Position numbers and translations under genes: made by a program. Source: Candidatus Obscuribacterales bacterium (lineage in GTDB: Bacteria; Cyanobacteriota; Vampirovibrionia; Obscuribacterales; Obscuribacteraceae). From it: a DNA stretch of 64,000 nt. Below the pieces are notes generated by a model. That model saw only the letters and a program-made list of their open reading frames with translations, was not told the origin of the DNA and did not search any database. The stretch spans positions 248,001 through 312,000 of the forward strand of contig JAIETZ010000003.1 of NCBI GenBank assembly GCA_019744775.1, in the 5' to 3' direction. This document shows, piece by piece, positions 10,135 to 19,367 of this stretch. Every line of letters starts with the position of its first letter. The first letter of the stretch is position 1.

Positions 10135-11160
10135 TTACAGGCTTAATTTCGGTTTGCCGGCCCACTCGACTGCTTTGTGACTATCGAGCATGTCGGATAG
10201 GTGCATTAGCCAGCTTGGTCCTTGATAAACTACCAGTGCGCAGGTAGCAACCCAGAGAATGATGGTTGCTTGGATGGCTTTGTCTTTGAAGAGTACTTCT
10301 TCAGGTGAGCCGGTAATAGTTGAATGTACAGAGAGGAATTTGTAACGCATCACGCCGTAAAGCACAAAAGGCACTGTTAGAAGCATTGCTTCACCGTGTG
10401 ATGATTGGAAACTGTAGAAAGCATAGGATGTCACGACGCTGGGGACGATAATGCTTTCTAAGCGATCTAAGAGTTCTTTGGAGTAAAGACCAAGACTTTT
10501 GCGATGCGCTAGTGATTTGTCACCGAGCACATTCAATTCTTGTCGTCTTTTTTCTAGAGCAAGGAACAATGCACCGAGCGATGTGCACAGAAGAAACCAT
10601 CCGGATGTCGGTACGCTTACAGCAACTGCACCGGCTACGGCGCGCAATACGAATCCGCCGGCGATGGCAAATACATCGAGAATGACTGTGTGCTTAAGCA
10701 TCAACGTATAGGACAAGCTCAAGGCGAAATAAGCAATTGTTACAACTGCAAGAGTTGGACGTACTAAAAAGCTGATGGTCACACCAGCTATGACAGCTAG
10801 CACACAAGCGACAAGTGCTACAGATGCCGGGAGTTTGCCGGAAGCAATAGGACGCTTGCACTTTGTGGGATGCAGGCGATCAGCTTCTGCATCAAGTACG
10901 TCATTTAGTAAGTAGACAGCGCCGGACACTAAACAAAATGCAGCAACGCAGGCAGTAGCTAAAGCGAATAAATGCGGCTCGTGTATGTGCATGGAAAAGA
11001 GAAGCGGAGCATATGCAACCAAATTCTTTGTCCATTGCTTCGGACGCATTGCTTTTACGATTAAGGGAAGCATTTCCATAGGTGACGCGGAACCATTGCT
11101 GTGGTTGTTTGACTCATGCTTTGGTTGCGTTGTCGGACTTGTTTCTTGTAGTGCCGGCAC
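10135..11160 (-). CDS. UbiA-family prenyltransferase, decaprenyl-phosphate phosphoribosyltransferase-like
   Basis: A 341-residue integral membrane enzyme. It has the RPKQWTKN motif at the first helix, the first Asp-rich motif NDVLDAEADRLHP followed by KRPIASG, and the second Asp motif DVFAIAGGFVLRAVAGA, then EKRRQEL. These match the DPPR synthase branch (mycobacterial Rv3806c type), which transfers phosphoribose from PRPP to polyprenyl phosphate. The product would be a polyprenyl-linked pentose for envelope glycan synthesis. The first 30 residues are a polar Thr/Ser/Asn tail, so an internal start (MEMLPLIVKAMRPK) is possible. Neither the epimerase nor the oxidase partner is adjacent, so the end product is inference. 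Confidence 0.8.
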   Translation of the reverse strand: MPALQETSPTTQPKHESNNHSNGSASPMEMLPLIVKAMRPKQWTKNLVAYAPLLFSMHIHEPHLFALATACVAAFCLVSGAVYLLNDVLDAEADRLHPTKCKRPIASGKLPASVALVACVLAVIAGVTISFLVRPTLAVVTIAYFALSLSYTLMLKHTVILDVFAIAGGFVLRAVAGAVAVSVPTSGWFLLCTSLGALFLALEKRRQELNVLGDKSLAHRKSLGLYSKELLDRLESIIVPSVVTSYAFYSFQSSHGEAMLLTVPFVLYGVMRYKFLSVHSTITGSPEEVLFKDKAIQATIILWVATCALVVYQGPSWLMHLSDMLDSHKAVEWAGKPKLSL

Positions 11161-11272
11161 AGGTGATTCTCGCGCTTGAAATGATTAGACGCAGTTAGCC
11201 AATGGATGCCATTATTAACTTTTTGCCAGGAGAATCCAGGCGTTTTAACCCAACGGACTATTTTAACACCCC

Positions 11273-12853
11273 TTACTGGAGTGTACCCAAGGCAGCCTCT
11301 ACCGTCTGTAAGAGACTTCCCGATGCAACTATCTTCTCAGCGGCATCAATGTCCAAGTGAATTTCTCGGTCTTCGCCTAAATGAGTTATTTTGCTGCGGA
11401 CATGTTTGTAGGCAGCATCAATACCTGGACCTGGTGAAAGGTCTTTGATTTTGTGATTGGCGTCAGCTCCATTTTTCAATCGGAAGTCTAAACCCTGTGT
11501 TGCGCACAAGAGTTCAATTGCCAGTACTTTAGTTGTGTTGCCTAGAATGTCGCGCGCTTTTCGCGAGCCGATGGTGCCCATGGATACGTGGTCTTCTTGA
11601 TTGGCCGATGTTGGAATCGAATCAACAGACGCCGGATGAGCTAGTGGTTTGTTTTCAGAGACCAGAGCCGCTGCTGTGTAGTGGGCAATCATAAAGCCGG
11701 AGTTTAAGCCGCCGAATTCTGTCAGAAATGCCGGTAGTCCATTTGATAGTGCCGAATTGACCAGGCGCTCCGTGCGTCTTTCCGAGATGTTGGCCAATTC
11801 CGCCAAAGCGATGGACATATAATCAAAGGGCAGAGCCAGTGGTTGTCCGTGGAAGTTGCCGCCGGACAATACATCGTCGCCAAACACTAGCGGATTATCT
11901 GTTGCTGAATTGATTTCAATTTCTAGAATTGAACGCACATGCGCAAACGCCTGACGCGAGGCGCCGTGCACTTGCGGCATGCAACGCAGCGAGTATGCAT
12001 CTTGAACCATTGCGCAATCCGTATGACTTTCAACAATGCCACTGTCTTTTAGAAGCCTGCGCAAGTTGGCTGCGGAAGCTAATTGTCCGGGAATTGGGCG
12101 AGCCTTGTGAATTCTTTCATCGAACGCTTTTGCCGAGCCTAATTGTGCCTCAAGTGACATGGCCCCAATAATGTCGGCCATTTTGGCCAGGCGCTCTGCT
12201 TGCAATAGCGTGAGAGAGCCGATGGCGGCCATTGCTTGAGTGCCGTTGGTCAATGCGAGTCCTTCTTTTGCTTCCAGTTCAACCGGTTGGAGTCCGGCCT
12301 TGGCTAATGCCTCGCTCGCGTCCATGATTTTGCCTTGATATTCCGCTTTGCCGTAGCCAATCAGCAAAAGACTTAAATGGGCAAGTGGGGCGAGGTCGCC
12401 GGAAGCGCCCAATGATCCCTTTTCCGGAATTAGTGGATGGACGCCTTTGTTTAAGCAATCCAGTAGAAGTTGAACGACAGACGGTCGAATACCGGAGAAG
12501 CCTTTCGCTAACGCGTTGGCGCGCAGAAGCATAATGACGCGCGTTATCCTAGTATCTAGATTGGCGCCGACTCCGGCTGCGTGGGAAAGAATGAGGTTCT
12601 TTTGTAAAACTTTGGAGTCAGCCGGATCTATATAGACGTCTTTGAATTTGCCAAAGCCAGTTGTGATGCCATAAACAGGTTTTCCACCGGCTAGTATCTT
12701 TTCCACCGTCGCACGGCTATCAGTTAGCTGCTTTAACGCTGCGTCGGAGAGTTTGACAGGTCGTCTAGCGTCTGCGACCGGTTCGAGGTCCTCCAGGCTA
12801 AGGCTGAATCCGTCGATTAATAAGGGGCTTGTTTTTACTTCTATTGCTGACAT
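11273..12853 (-). CDS. hutH: Histidine ammonia-lyase
   Basis: A 526-residue aromatic amino acid lyase, expected to deaminate L-histidine to trans-urocanate. The MIO cofactor triad Ala-Ser-Gly is at residues 150-152 inside GSLGASGDLAPLAHL. The catalytic-loop Tyr lies in YGITTGFGKF (Tyr61), with LTNGTQAM and FHGQPLALPFDYM further on. Start ATG at 12853. No hutU, hutI or hutG is next to it, so it is either a scattered pathway member or a related lyase; the tyrosine/phenylalanine ammonia-lyase specificity residues were not resolved. Assignment to the HAL/PAL family is certain, and histidine is the most likely substrate. Confidence 0.9.
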   Translation of the reverse strand: MSAIEVKTSPLLIDGFSLSLEDLEPVADARRPVKLSDAALKQLTDSRATVEKILAGGKPVYGITTGFGKFKDVYIDPADSKVLQKNLILSHAAGVGANLDTRITRVIMLLRANALAKGFSGIRPSVVQLLLDCLNKGVHPLIPEKGSLGASGDLAPLAHLSLLLIGYGKAEYQGKIMDASEALAKAGLQPVELEAKEGLALTNGTQAMAAIGSLTLLQAERLAKMADIIGAMSLEAQLGSAKAFDERIHKARPIPGQLASAANLRRLLKDSGIVESHTDCAMVQDAYSLRCMPQVHGASRQAFAHVRSILEIEINSATDNPLVFGDDVLSGGNFHGQPLALPFDYMSIALAELANISERRTERLVNSALSNGLPAFLTEFGGLNSGFMIAHYTAAALVSENKPLAHPASVDSIPTSANQEDHVSMGTIGSRKARDILGNTTKVLAIELLCATQGLDFRLKNGADANHKIKDLSPGPGIDAAYKHVRSKITHLGEDREIHLDIDAAEKIVASGSLLQTVEAALGTLQ

Positions 12854-13042
12854 GTCAATGGGTGGTGAGGGAATAACTGATAGTCTTGAATTTTAACTGA
12901 TGGAACAAAGGTCTTTTTATGTCGTCTATTTTTGGCAGTCTCCAGTGCTTTTTATCGGGTCAATTTCGGGGTTTTTACTAGGATTTACCGTGGTAAGATG
13001 GCTCTAGGGAACGGCTTCTTGGGCATTTAAAGGTCCACCTGG

Positions 13043-14569
13043 ATGAGTTTGCACCTGTTTCAATCACCACCAATGACAGCAAAAAAGACAACTAGACTTT
13101 TCGCTTTGCTAAGTTTGAGCCTGGCTTTGTCGTTTGGCTGTATCGCTTCCGCTAGCGACGATCCTAATATCGTCAAGTTGGAAAAACGCTTTTTTGAGCA
13201 TGACTATCCTAAGGATACGACTGAAGCCAGAATTGAACGTCTGGAAAAAATGGTCTTCGGCGAAGCAAAGACAGGACCAATACAGGAGCGACTGAACTCA
13301 TTGATGTCTGTTGTTCCTGCAGATAATAACGCCGCCGAACCGGCTAAGGCTAGCCCGACAACTGCTAAGCAGCCAAGTAATTATGATGCAACACGATCGG
13401 CCAGTGATGTGCCTACTGCAGACGTACAAGAATTTGATGACACGCCCGCACCAGCGGGCAACTATCCGGCGATTTCAGCAATTGAAACCAAATTGCTTGG
13501 GCGTGAGTACAATGATGAGCCTGCACGTAAAAGACTCGATCGTCTAGAGACGAAAGTTTTCGGCAAGCCTTCAGGTATAGATGACATGACAGAGCGCATG
13601 GATCGTCTAAAAATGAAGACAGGTGTTGATGTAGCTAAGCAAGCACCTACGGGATCCGATTGGGCTGATGATGATGATTTCTCATTCGATAATTTACACA
13701 GTGCGCCCAAACGCACATCACCGCCTCTGACTTACACGCCTCCGGCTAATGCCGATGGTACAAGTTTTAGTGGACGCAATGTGCGTCAAGATATGCAACG
13801 CGCTTTTGGTATGCCGAGTTCCGGAAATTCAATGGGCGCGATGCCGCAGTCGGCCCCGGATTACCGCAATCGTAATAATTATGGCTATCAAGCACCAAAT
13901 GCGGTGCCGGCTCAAGAAGCCGCTGGTGGACTTAACCAGCAAGTCACACAGTTGGAAAATTTGATTTTTGGTAAGAGTTATCCGAAAGATTCATTGCCTG
14001 CTCGAGTAAACAGACTTGAGCTGACTTTGTATCCACAACAACCGTTAGCTGTGACGACGCCATTGCCGGATAGAGTAAGAAGAATGCTAGGCACGGTGCC
14101 GGGAGCAGTTCCCAGCGCGACTGCTAATCGCGGTTATGCACCAAGTTACTCACAGCAACAACCAAGTTATTCACAAGATCCAAATCTTGCTGATGATCTA
14201 AGCGACATGGATAATTCCATGAGCTCTGATTTCCCCAAGCCGGCTCCACAATATCAAAAGCGTTCAAGCGGATTGTCCAAAATTATCAACTCGATTGGTT
14301 CGATGATGGGCAGTGGATACGGTGGCGGCTACACGACACAGAGTGGCACGCTAGTCACAGATCCGCAAACAGGACTCTTGTATGATCAGGCATCAGGCGT
14401 ACTAATCGACCCGTTAACCGGTGCTGTTGTTGGCCAACGTTATCCAGCTAATCCATCACCGAGTTATGGCGGTTTCAATAATGGGTTCAGCCCTTATGGT
14501 GGTGGCGGCATGATGGGTGGATCTGGACTTAGATTCGGTTTTGGCGGCATTGGTGGCATGTGGCCCTAA
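13043..14569 (+). CDS. Secreted protein with three LE/FG repeats, function unknown
   Basis: A 508-residue exported protein. A second ATG (13073) puts the signal sequence (MTAKKTTRLFALLSLSLALS) first and may be the real start. Three copies of a repeat of about 45 residues are visible: KLEKRFFEHDYPKDTTEAR then RIERLEKMVFG; AIETKLLGREYNDEPARKR then RLDRLETKVFG; and QLENLIFGKSYPKDSLPAR then RVNRLELTLYP. Pro/Ser/Gln-rich linkers join them, and the C-terminus is Gly/Met/Tyr-rich (from about residue 420), with a DPQTGLLYDQASGVLIDPLT strand pair. Probably envelope-associated. Its last ten bases overlap the downstream oxidoreductase gene. Confidence 0.75.
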   Translation: MSLHLFQSPPMTAKKTTRLFALLSLSLALSFGCIASASDDPNIVKLEKRFFEHDYPKDTTEARIERLEKMVFGEAKTGPIQERLNSLMSVVPADNNAAEPAKASPTTAKQPSNYDATRSASDVPTADVQEFDDTPAPAGNYPAISAIETKLLGREYNDEPARKRLDRLETKVFGKPSGIDDMTERMDRLKMKTGVDVAKQAPTGSDWADDDDFSFDNLHSAPKRTSPPLTYTPPANADGTSFSGRNVRQDMQRAFGMPSSGNSMGAMPQSAPDYRNRNNYGYQAPNAVPAQEAAGGLNQQVTQLENLIFGKSYPKDSLPARVNRLELTLYPQQPLAVTTPLPDRVRRMLGTVPGAVPSATANRGYAPSYSQQQPSYSQDPNLADDLSDMDNSMSSDFPKPAPQYQKRSSGLSKIINSIGSMMGSGYGGGYTTQSGTLVTDPQTGLLYDQASGVLIDPLTGAVVGQRYPANPSPSYGGFNNGFSPYGGGGMMGGSGLRFGFGGIGGMWP

Positions 14570-15465
14570 TACTTGTAACTGGTGGCACAGGCTTTGTGGG
14601 TAGTCGGGTAATCCCCGCACTGCTTGAAGAAGGCTATCAAGTTCGCATGATGTCTCGCGGCAATGTCGACTGGACCGACACAACAATGGCCGAATTAAAA
14701 CGCGCAGGAGTCGATGTCATCGTTGGCGATGTCAGAGACCCGCGCAAACTTTTAGAAGCCGTCGACGGCGCCAAGGTAATCATCAATCTCATTGGCATAA
14801 CTCAACAAACTGCAGACACTACTTTTGAGGACATCCACGTCGAAGCTCTTAAAGGACTTATAGAAGTCGGACAAAAATATGGTGTCGAAAGATTTATTCA
14901 TGTAAGTTGTCTCGGCGCATCACAGTATTCAGAAAACGCCTGCTTTAAAACGAAGGCGCAAGGTGAAGAAATCGTCAAAGCCAGCAACTTCATCTGGACA
15001 ATTCTTAGACCATCTTTGACTTTCGCGGAAGACAGTATTTTCCTAAACAGATTAGTCAACATAGTGAAAGCCTCGCCGGTAATCCCTGTTGTAGATAGCG
15101 GATTAAATAGGTTGGCACCAATTTCCGTAGATGATGTCGCCGACTGCATCGTGCAAAGCATCTACAACAAACATACCGCTGAACAAACCTATGATCTCGT
15201 CGGACCTAACTCCTACAGCATCTCCGAATTCCTGCAACTCATTGCCCAAGCCAAAGGCAAGAACAAACCCGTCCTTCATGTTCCCTCATCAATGGTCAAA
15301 GCCTTAGGCAATTTAGTAACCAAAGTTAAACCCGACAACCCCCTAAACGATGATCTTGTCAACCTCCTAAAAGCCGACTCCGTGGGCGACAAAGACGCCA
15401 TGCTCGCCACCTTCGCCGTAAAGTGGAAAACGTTTGAAGAATGTCTAACCAGCTTAGAAGACTAG
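14560..15465 (+). CDS. NAD(P)-binding epimerase/NDUFA9-like oxidoreductase
   Basis: A 301-residue short-chain dehydrogenase-type (extended/atypical SDR) protein. The N-terminal dinucleotide-binding motif is VTGGTGFVGSRV, with GDVRDP and a VSCLGA strand; the sequence resembles the NDUFA9/YbjT group (INLIGITQQTADTTFEDIHV, FKTKAQGEEIVKAS, TILRPSLTF). The classical YxxxK pair is not evident, as usual in atypical SDRs. GTG start at 14560 overlaps the end of the repeat-protein gene, so translation is probably coupled. Possible roles are respiratory complex I accessory-like function or quinone/lipid metabolism; the substrate is unknown. Confidence 0.82.
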   Translation: MALILVTGGTGFVGSRVIPALLEEGYQVRMMSRGNVDWTDTTMAELKRAGVDVIVGDVRDPRKLLEAVDGAKVIINLIGITQQTADTTFEDIHVEALKGLIEVGQKYGVERFIHVSCLGASQYSENACFKTKAQGEEIVKASNFIWTILRPSLTFAEDSIFLNRLVNIVKASPVIPVVDSGLNRLAPISVDDVADCIVQSIYNKHTAEQTYDLVGPNSYSISEFLQLIAQAKGKNKPVLHVPSSMVKALGNLVTKVKPDNPLNDDLVNLLKADSVGDKDAMLATFAVKWKTFEECLTSLED

Positions 15466-15471
15466 CTGGTT
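15447..15471 (+). other. Inverted repeat over the 3' end of the oxidoreductase gene
   Basis: Perfect eight-base arms AACCAGCT (15447-15454) and AGCTGGTT (15464-15471) with a nine-base loop; the stop codon lies within the element. A transcript-end hairpin is possible, but no T-run follows, so it is not called as an intrinsic terminator. Confidence 0.4.
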
Positions 15472-15599
15472 GTCAACGAGTGCTAAAATTACCCTGAAGC
15501 GAAGCAAGCGCGGCGATTGAGCCGTGCGCCCGCGGAGCAAACTACGGATGCTGGCTAGCAAGCGAAAGTCGAGCTGGCAGCGAGACTGGAGCTTTACAT

Positions 15600-15944
15600 A
15601 TGATCCGACCAAACAAACCCATCCAACTACTCGAATGGGGCCAAGGCACCAACACATTGAATCAAGTGTGGACAGTATGCGGCAAAGGACGTATCGCATC
15701 GATCAAGCAAGTTGATTGCATCACCACGATGGTCATCGACATCGAGGGTGGCTTCGACAAAAAGAATTTGAACGACAACTCCATAAAGTTGACTCAACAA
15801 GGCGAAGGAATGGCAGCGCACTCTGAAGATTGGGGCGAAGTAGGCTTCGGTATTTTAAAGTCGGTTGAATCGCAATCGGGTAAGCGCCAAGTGACTGTTG
15901 AAATCAAAGTTGCTGCAAAAGTCGGCAAAGCTCATCCAGACTAA
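15600..15944 (+). CDS. Hypothetical protein, 114 residues
   Basis: I do not recognise this protein. ATG 15600 has a good GGAG (15588-15591) eight bases upstream, and the next gene starts directly after its stop, so it is likely real. The product is soluble with no signal peptide. It is mostly beta-strand-like, with alternating hydrophobic residues (WTVCGKGRIASIKQVDCITT, MVIDIEGGF) and a C-terminal basic strand (KRQVTVEIKVAAKVGKAHPD). The upstream 120 bases are GC-rich and resemble the intergenic sequence at 35.6 kb. Confidence 0.55.
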   Translation: MIRPNKPIQLLEWGQGTNTLNQVWTVCGKGRIASIKQVDCITTMVIDIEGGFDKKNLNDNSIKLTQQGEGMAAHSEDWGEVGFGILKSVESQSGKRQVTVEIKVAAKVGKAHPD

Positions 15945-15945
15945 G

Positions 15946-16566
15946 TTGCATAAAAAGACAAAAATTACTTGGGCTCTCATCGTATTGGGACTGATAGCAG
16001 CAGTCGCAGTTCCTTTGTTGCGTAAGCCGTTTTCTCCGCCTCGTGAGAGGTCGCGTTTTTGCATTACTGAATCGACTCTATCTTGTGATAGAGAAGATTG
16101 GGTTAAAACAGAACCTGGTGTGTGGCAAGCTCTTGCGCCTAACGGCGTAAGTCGTATTTATAAATTTGTCCGACGGGAAACAGGGGTTCTATCAAACGGC
16201 ACAGTTGTTAAATGCGACGATGCAACGGTTTATATCCCGGACGAGGGAGAAGAAGGAACGTTGCGTTTTATGCAAGGCAGTGACTGGTTTGATTACACTG
16301 GTACTGTCAGAGCCCCGAGTCAAATTGAAAGCATCTATGAAGATGGTGCCAGACTATTGGCGGCTAGAGACACAGAGGGAGCAATCACAAAATTTGATGA
16401 TTGCATCAAGCAAGATCCAAGATTTGTTGCTGCTTATTTGCTTCGCGGCATTGCCTACAACCAGCTCGGACAAAAGGATAAAGCCAAAGTCGACTGCGCC
16501 ACAGCAGACGAATTAGCAGCCGACTGCAAGTATGCTCAGGAATTGCGTCAAAAGATTGGCTCTTAG
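15946..16566 (+). CDS. Membrane-anchored TPR-containing protein
   Basis: About 206 residues from TTG 15946, immediately after the stop of the preceding gene; the upstream TTG at 15898 would overlap that gene by 47 bases and is less likely. A short basic N-terminus (HKKTKITW) and a membrane helix (ALIVLGLIAAVAVPLL) are followed by a Cys-containing extracytoplasmic region (CITESTLSCDREDW) and one to two C-terminal TPR units (DGARLLAARDTEGAITKFDD, AAYLLRGIAYNQLGQKDKAK). Probably inner-membrane anchored with periplasmic repeats. Role unknown. It converges on lnt with overlapping stops. Confidence 0.65.
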   Translation: MHKKTKITWALIVLGLIAAVAVPLLRKPFSPPRERSRFCITESTLSCDREDWVKTEPGVWQALAPNGVSRIYKFVRRETGVLSNGTVVKCDDATVYIPDEGEEGTLRFMQGSDWFDYTGTVRAPSQIESIYEDGARLLAARDTEGAITKFDDCIKQDPRFVAAYLLRGIAYNQLGQKDKAKVDCATADELAADCKYAQELRQKIGS

Positions 16567-18161
16567 CGGAACCAAGAAGCAAACGGCGTCATGTCGTGAA
16601 TAAATGCGATGTTGCCTGTAAGCACGGCGCTTTGTTCCATCGGTGTTTTCTTCTCGATTTTTCCTAGCGGATCGATAATTGCTGACGGTCCTGTATTGGC
16701 AGCCATCACAAGATAACGCTTAGTTTCAATTGCGCGTACGGTGGCAAAGGCGAGCATCTGATCGCCAATCATTGAATTGTGGAACCACGTGAGGTCGCAG
16801 AGATTAACAATGACGGTACCACCTGAGCGAACAGATTCGGCGGTAATCTCCGGCGAAATGGCTTCAAAGCAAATATTTGGTGCAATCAGTCCTGATGGCA
16901 TGTAGAACATGACCGGACGTTTTCCTGGTGTGAGTCCGCGTCCTGCCGGTGTGGAGGTTAATTTGCGCAACACATCCGGCAAGTAGTTTGCAATGTCGGG
17001 CGTGTACTCACCAAATGGCACAAGGAAGCGCTTGTGGTAAATGCTGTCGAGAACAGTGCCGTCTTTGGTGATGCCGAAAGCGGAATTGTACGGATGCTTG
17101 CGTTTGTCGGAATCCAGTCCGCCGAGAATAATGTCGATGCCGCGTTCGTGAGCTAGATGAGCTAAGAATTGCTTGGTGCGCTGATCTTCTTTTAGATAGG
17201 TAGGCAATGCATTTTCGTGAAGCACGGCCAATCCTTTTGGACAGGCGGCAACCAGCTTGCCATATTTGCTCAAGAGTTGTTCAAAACTGAATCGGGGCTT
17301 TGGTCTAAGCATTTCAATGCCGATGTTTGGTTGCAGCAGTGAAACCGTCAAAGATGGAGCATCACGGTCGACTGGACCTTCTGCCAATCTTGTTTGTCCC
17401 CAGATATAAATGTTGGCCACGACAAGTGAAATCATCAGGAGGTTGATCATCGCCAGGGGAAAACTGGGCACGGCAAACGATTGCCATTTTTGTTTATTGA
17501 ACAGTGTGGCGATCAAGCCGGCAATTGTTACGTTGACGGCAACGATGAGAAATCCAATACCAATGCCGCCAATAAGACTGGCGCTCTGCATAAGCGGTAG
17601 TTGGCGATATTGCGAGTATTCGAGCATCGACCAGGGTACACCCAGAAAGTCCGGATGATTGCCAATCTTGTTATGGATTAAAACCCAAAGAAGCGGCAAT
17701 ACCAACAATGCAGGCAGGCGCCATTTACCATCGATGGAACGCGGGATGATACCGCCAGTCAGAGGTAGCATTTTTAGAAGCAAGGCGAATAGAGCTGTGA
17801 TAAGTCCCTGGTGGCATGAGACGACAGCCCAAATAACTGCCGACATTATCAGGCTCTGCCAGTCGTCAAAACCCATCCAACGCAAAGGATGCAGGTGAAG
17901 GTACCAATTCAAATAGACGAGGTTATAGGCAAGACCAAAACAAAAACCCCGAATGAATGCCTGCAGGAAATTCGGCGATTGCGCGACAAGTAAAAACAGT
18001 GGCACTAGCCCGAACCAGGCTAAGTACCACTGTTCAATACCAGGAGCTGAAAGTCCAAGTAAGGCACCGGATAGTATGGTGACTGCAGCGGTAAACCATA
18101 CACGCGCACCAGTAGCAGAAACCGACTTTTCAGTCTTAGCTTTGGCTTTATCTGCCACCAC
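16563..18161 (-). CDS. lnt: Apolipoprotein N-acyltransferase
   Basis: A 532-residue enzyme that adds the third acyl chain to the N-terminal Cys of lipoproteins on the periplasmic side of the inner membrane. Six to eight hydrophobic helices precede a nitrilase-type domain. The expected Glu-Lys-Cys triad is visible: Glu316 in VLHENALP, Lys377 in YHKRFLVPFGEYTP and Cys431 in APNICFEAISPE; spacings are close to those of E. coli Lnt (E267, K335, C387). A short C-terminal helix closes the protein. Its presence implies triacylated lipoproteins and therefore an outer membrane. recA lies 60 bases downstream of the lnt start on the same strand. Confidence 0.93.
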   Translation of the reverse strand: MVADKAKAKTEKSVSATGARVWFTAAVTILSGALLGLSAPGIEQWYLAWFGLVPLFLLVAQSPNFLQAFIRGFCFGLAYNLVYLNWYLHLHPLRWMGFDDWQSLIMSAVIWAVVSCHQGLITALFALLLKMLPLTGGIIPRSIDGKWRLPALLVLPLLWVLIHNKIGNHPDFLGVPWSMLEYSQYRQLPLMQSASLIGGIGIGFLIVAVNVTIAGLIATLFNKQKWQSFAVPSFPLAMINLLMISLVVANIYIWGQTRLAEGPVDRDAPSLTVSLLQPNIGIEMLRPKPRFSFEQLLSKYGKLVAACPKGLAVLHENALPTYLKEDQRTKQFLAHLAHERGIDIILGGLDSDKRKHPYNSAFGITKDGTVLDSIYHKRFLVPFGEYTPDIANYLPDVLRKLTSTPAGRGLTPGKRPVMFYMPSGLIAPNICFEAISPEITAESVRSGGTVIVNLCDLTWFHNSMIGDQMLAFATVRAIETKRYLVMAANTGPSAIIDPLGKIEKKTPMEQSAVLTGNIAFIHDMTPFASWFR

Positions 18162-18222
18162 GGCTCCGGATTTTTCTAGGATCCCTATTTAGTAGATATG
18201 GAATCGATGTACTAGAAAGACC

Positions 18223-19305
18223 TTATACCTTGCCTTGAGATTTCGCAAGCTCTGCTTTTACTTTAGTTTGTATTTCTGCCAACAACTTAGGATTTGCTTC
18301 CAAATATTGGCGAGCGGTATCACGACCCTGTCCGATGCGCTCCTCGTTGTAGCTGAACCAGGTGCCTGACTTTTTCACAATGTCAAGCTCGGCAGCCATA
18401 TCGAGCACGCAACCGGCAGTGTTGATGCCTTGTCCATAGATGATGTCGAATTCTGCAATTTTGAATGGTGGTGCTACTTTGTTCTTAACGACCTTAACCT
18501 TAACGCGGTTGCCGAATTCGGAACCATCCTTCTTAAGGGTTTCAATCTTACGGATGTCCAAACGAACTGAAGCATAGAACTTCAGGGCGTTGCCACCTGT
18601 GGTTGTTTCCGGGTTTCCGTACATGACACCAATTTTTTGTCTTAATTGGTTAATGAAGATGACGATGGTTTTGGTTTTGGCAACGACACCTGTCAGCTTT
18701 CTCAAAGCTTGGCTCATTAAACGAGCTTGCAAGCCAGGCAACGAGTCACCCATGTCGCCTTCAATTTCCGCTTTTGGAACAAGAGCGGCAACGGAGTCAA
18801 CGATAACCAGATCAACAGCGCCGGAGCGGACTAATTGCTCAGTAATTTCCAGAGCTTGTTCACCTGTGTCCGGCTGAGAGATCAACAGTTCTTCAACGTT
18901 GACGCCAAGCTTGCGGGCATATTCAGGATCCATTGCGTGTTCAGCATCGACGATGGCCGCGATACCACCCAATTTTTGCACTTCGGCAGCAACGTGCTGA
19001 GCCAGTGTGGTTTTACCGGATGATTCCGGACCATAAATTTCAATTACGCGACCGCGTGGCAATCCGCCAACACCGAGGGCAACATCAAGCGAGAGGGCGC
19101 CTGTTGGTACCACCTCAATTTGTCCCTGGCGGGAATCGCCCAGGCACATAATGGAGCCGTCACCAAATTGCTTCTTAATGGAATCAAGAGCCAGACCAAG
19201 CGCTTTCTTGCGGTCGGCTGAACCCTCGCCGGACTCCGATTTGGATTTTGAATTCTTATCCACTGCTGCTTCCTTGGTTGCTTTTTCTTTTGTTGCGAAT
19301 GCCAT
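18223..19305 (-). CDS. recA: Recombinase RecA
   Basis: A 360-residue homologous-recombination and SOS co-protease ATPase. Walker A is GPESSGKT (residues 92-99), followed by [17 protein letters not shown], the Walker B-like [21 protein letters not shown] and the L2 region [21 protein letters not shown]. The N-terminus carries about 30 extra Lys/Ser/Glu-rich residues before the core, and the C-terminus lacks the long acidic tail seen in E. coli. The start is supported by AGGAGA nine bases upstream. A hairpin and a GTTC/GAAC dyad lie within 62 bases upstream of the start, where SOS-type control would be expected. Confidence 0.97.
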   Translation of the reverse strand: MAFATKEKATKEAAVDKNSKSKSESGEGSADRKKALGLALDSIKKQFGDGSIMCLGDSRQGQIEVVPTGALSLDVALGVGGLPRGRVIEIYGPESSGKTTLAQHVAAEVQKLGGIAAIVDAEHAMDPEYARKLGVNVEELLISQPDTGEQALEITEQLVRSGAVDLVIVDSVAALVPKAEIEGDMGDSLPGLQARLMSQALRKLTGVVAKTKTIVIFINQLRQKIGVMYGNPETTTGGNALKFYASVRLDIRKIETLKKDGSEFGNRVKVKVVKNKVAPPFKIAEFDIIYGQGINTAGCVLDMAAELDIVKKSGTWFSYNEERIGQGRDTARQYLEANPKLLAEIQTKVKAELAKSQGKV

Positions 19306-19329
19306 TGCTCTTCTCCTAAGTTGGTGGGT

Positions 19330-19347
19330 AATGCCGCCGCCGGCATT
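19330..19347 (-). promoter_or_regulatory. Hairpin in the recA leader
   Basis: Perfect seven-base arms AATGCCG (19330-19336) and CGGCATT (19341-19347) separated by CCGC. It lies about 25 bases upstream of the recA start codon, beside the ribosome-binding site, so it could affect recA translation or be part of an operator. Function inferred only from position. Confidence 0.4.
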
Positions 19348-19354
19348 AACAAGG

Positions 19355-19367
19355 GTTCGACAAGAAC
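19355..19367 (-). promoter_or_regulatory. GTTC-N5-GAAC dyad upstream of recA (possible SOS operator)
   Basis: Inverted half-sites GTTC (19355-19358) and GAAC (19364-19367) with a five-base spacer. LexA boxes in Gram-positives and cyanobacteria are built from GAAC/GTTC half-sites but normally as GAAC-N4-GTTC, the opposite orientation. This is therefore only a candidate operator. No lexA gene lies in the window. Confidence 0.3.

Noticed and set aside
13462-13716. 84-residue minus-strand ORF inside the LE/FG-repeat gene
   Set aside because: Codons mirror the plus-strand gene, no start context, no recognisable domain.
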